DNA of 5,762 bases from an uncultured Bacilli bacterium. Its GTDB lineage: Bacteria; Bacillota_I; Bacilli_A; RF39; UBA660. The translations under genes were made by a program, and so were the position numbers. The stretch covers positions 1 through 5,762 of the forward strand of contig CAKORH010000067.1 of assembly GCA_934101235.1 (NCBI GenBank), in the 5' to 3' direction. This document shows, piece after piece, positions 5,041-5,762 of this stretch (positions are counted from its first letter, which is position 1; each line of letters opens with the position of its first letter). Under the pieces are notes generated by a model. The model saw only the letters and a list, made by a program, of their open reading frames with translations, was not told the DNA's origin and made no database searches.

Positions 5041-5762
5041 ATGGAAGATAAATTATTAAAAATAATATATGATTATTCTTTTTGTGGAAGAATGTTAGGG
5101 CCTAATGAAATAAAGAAATTATTAGAATATTTAGTTGATTATTATGATCTTAATGATTATATAGATTTTGTAAAAGTAACAGATATTAATTATAATAGTG
5201 AAGATAAAATTTTAATACATTATTTTAGAGATAAAAAGCAATTTGTTATATATTCTAATACTATAAAAACTATAACTAGAGATATGTTTAATAATAGTAT
5301 TTTTAATAGATTTGATGCTATATATTATATTAATATATATGTAATGCATATAGTATTACATGAAATAGATCATTTATTTCAAACAAAAAATTCTATTAAT
5401 AAAAGTAATTTAACGGAAGAAATAATGTTTTTAGTAAATAATATTTCTAAATATATATATTCAAGATTATTAAGTCAAGATTTGTCTATAGAAGAATTAA
5501 AAAATAAAATTAATGTAATAAAAAATATATTTACTGCTATGTGGGAATATGCTCCTCATGAAAGATTAGCAGAATATAATTCTTATAAAAAAATAATAAG
5601 TATAACAAGTGATATTAAAGAAAAAATACCTGATGTATATAATTATATTAATTATTATTTTAAAGATTTAATGTTAAATAGTTATGTAGAAAATGATAAT
5701 ACATCACCAACTTTAATGTATTTTGATGCTGTTAATTTAAGGGATTTATTAGAAACAAATAC
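5041..5762 (+). CDS. Putative HExxH metallopeptidase-like protein, 3' end outside the window
   Basis: The frame is open from ATG 5041 to the window end (240 full codons). AGGGGG (5029-5034) lies 6 bases upstream of the ATG. Residues 94-114 carry the key motif: the helix after FDAIYYINIYVMHIVLHEIDHLFQ places His107, Glu108 and His111 in an HExxH zinc-binding pattern. A second conserved-looking block, EYAPHERLAEYNSYKK (169-184), offers Glu174 or Glu178 as a third ligand 63-67 residues on, as in gluzincin-type enzymes. I recall uncharacterised Firmicutes proteins with HEIEHANQ and ERLAEIKSYK blocks, but cannot name a Pfam family. No signal peptide or membrane helix is visible, so a cytoplasmic role is likely; ImmA/IrrE-like regulatory proteolysis is one possibility, but no HTH partner is seen. 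The opening residues MEDKLLKIIYDYSF are helical. Function is not established; the HExxH motif also occurs by chance. Confidence 0.85.
   Translation, partial: MEDKLLKIIYDYSFCGRMLGPNEIKKLLEYLVDYYDLNDYIDFVKVTDINYNSEDKILIHYFRDKKQFVIYSNTIKTITRDMFNNSIFNRFDAIYYINIYVMHIVLHEIDHLFQTKNSINKSNLTEEIMFLVNNISKYIYSRLLSQDLSIEELKNKINVIKNIFTAMWEYAPHERLAEYNSYKKIISITSDIKEKIPDVYNYINYYFKDLMLNSYVENDNTSPTLMYFDAVNLRDLLETN

Overview
The window is very AT-rich and uses A/T-ending codons (AGA, ATA, TTA, AAT) almost exclusively. All Trp codons I checked are TGG, and TGA closes ylbE, so the standard bacterial code fits better than the Mycoplasma code. A Gram-positive-type ParC next to a YlbD/YlbE pair points to a low-GC member of the Bacilli, perhaps an uncultured gut lineage of the RF39 or Erysipelotrichales type. 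This placement is inferred from gene content and base composition, not from a search.

Layout: every supported gene is on the + strand. (1) Positions 1-332 hold the 3' third of a cysteine synthase-like PLP enzyme, followed by a weak hairpin terminator at 372-401. (2) Positions 450-2948 hold a complete parC (topoisomerase IV subunit A, 832 aa) with its own extended -10 promoter and a good terminator at 2971-2998. (3) Positions 2999-3643 are a gene-poor gap with a start-less Ser/Tyr-rich reading frame (3157-3627), most likely the decayed end of a surface or prepilin-like protein. About 155 bases before it are unexplained. (4) Positions 3684-4241 hold ylbD and ylbE, directly abutting. A 13-bp terminator-shaped hairpin sits immediately before ylbD and contains its ribosome binding site. 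(5) Positions 4299-4952 encode a 217-aa protein with a two-helix membrane hairpin and charged flanks, family not recognised. It has its own promoter and a terminator overlapping its 3' end. (6) From 5041 to the window end runs a protein with an HExxH zinc-protease-type motif, cut by the window edge, behind a near-ideal promoter (TTGACA, 17 bp, TGT-TAATAT).

The genes look mostly like separate transcription units; only ylbD-ylbE form a clear operon. parC is housekeeping (chromosome decatenation), and the first gene belongs to cysteine biosynthesis. YlbD and YlbE are a conserved Bacilli pair of poorly known function. No defence locus, CRISPR array, tRNA, rRNA or intact mobile element is visible. 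The most unusual items are the HExxH protein at the right edge, the nested promoter/terminator/RBS arrangement at ylbD, and the broken surface-protein-like frame between parC and ylbD.
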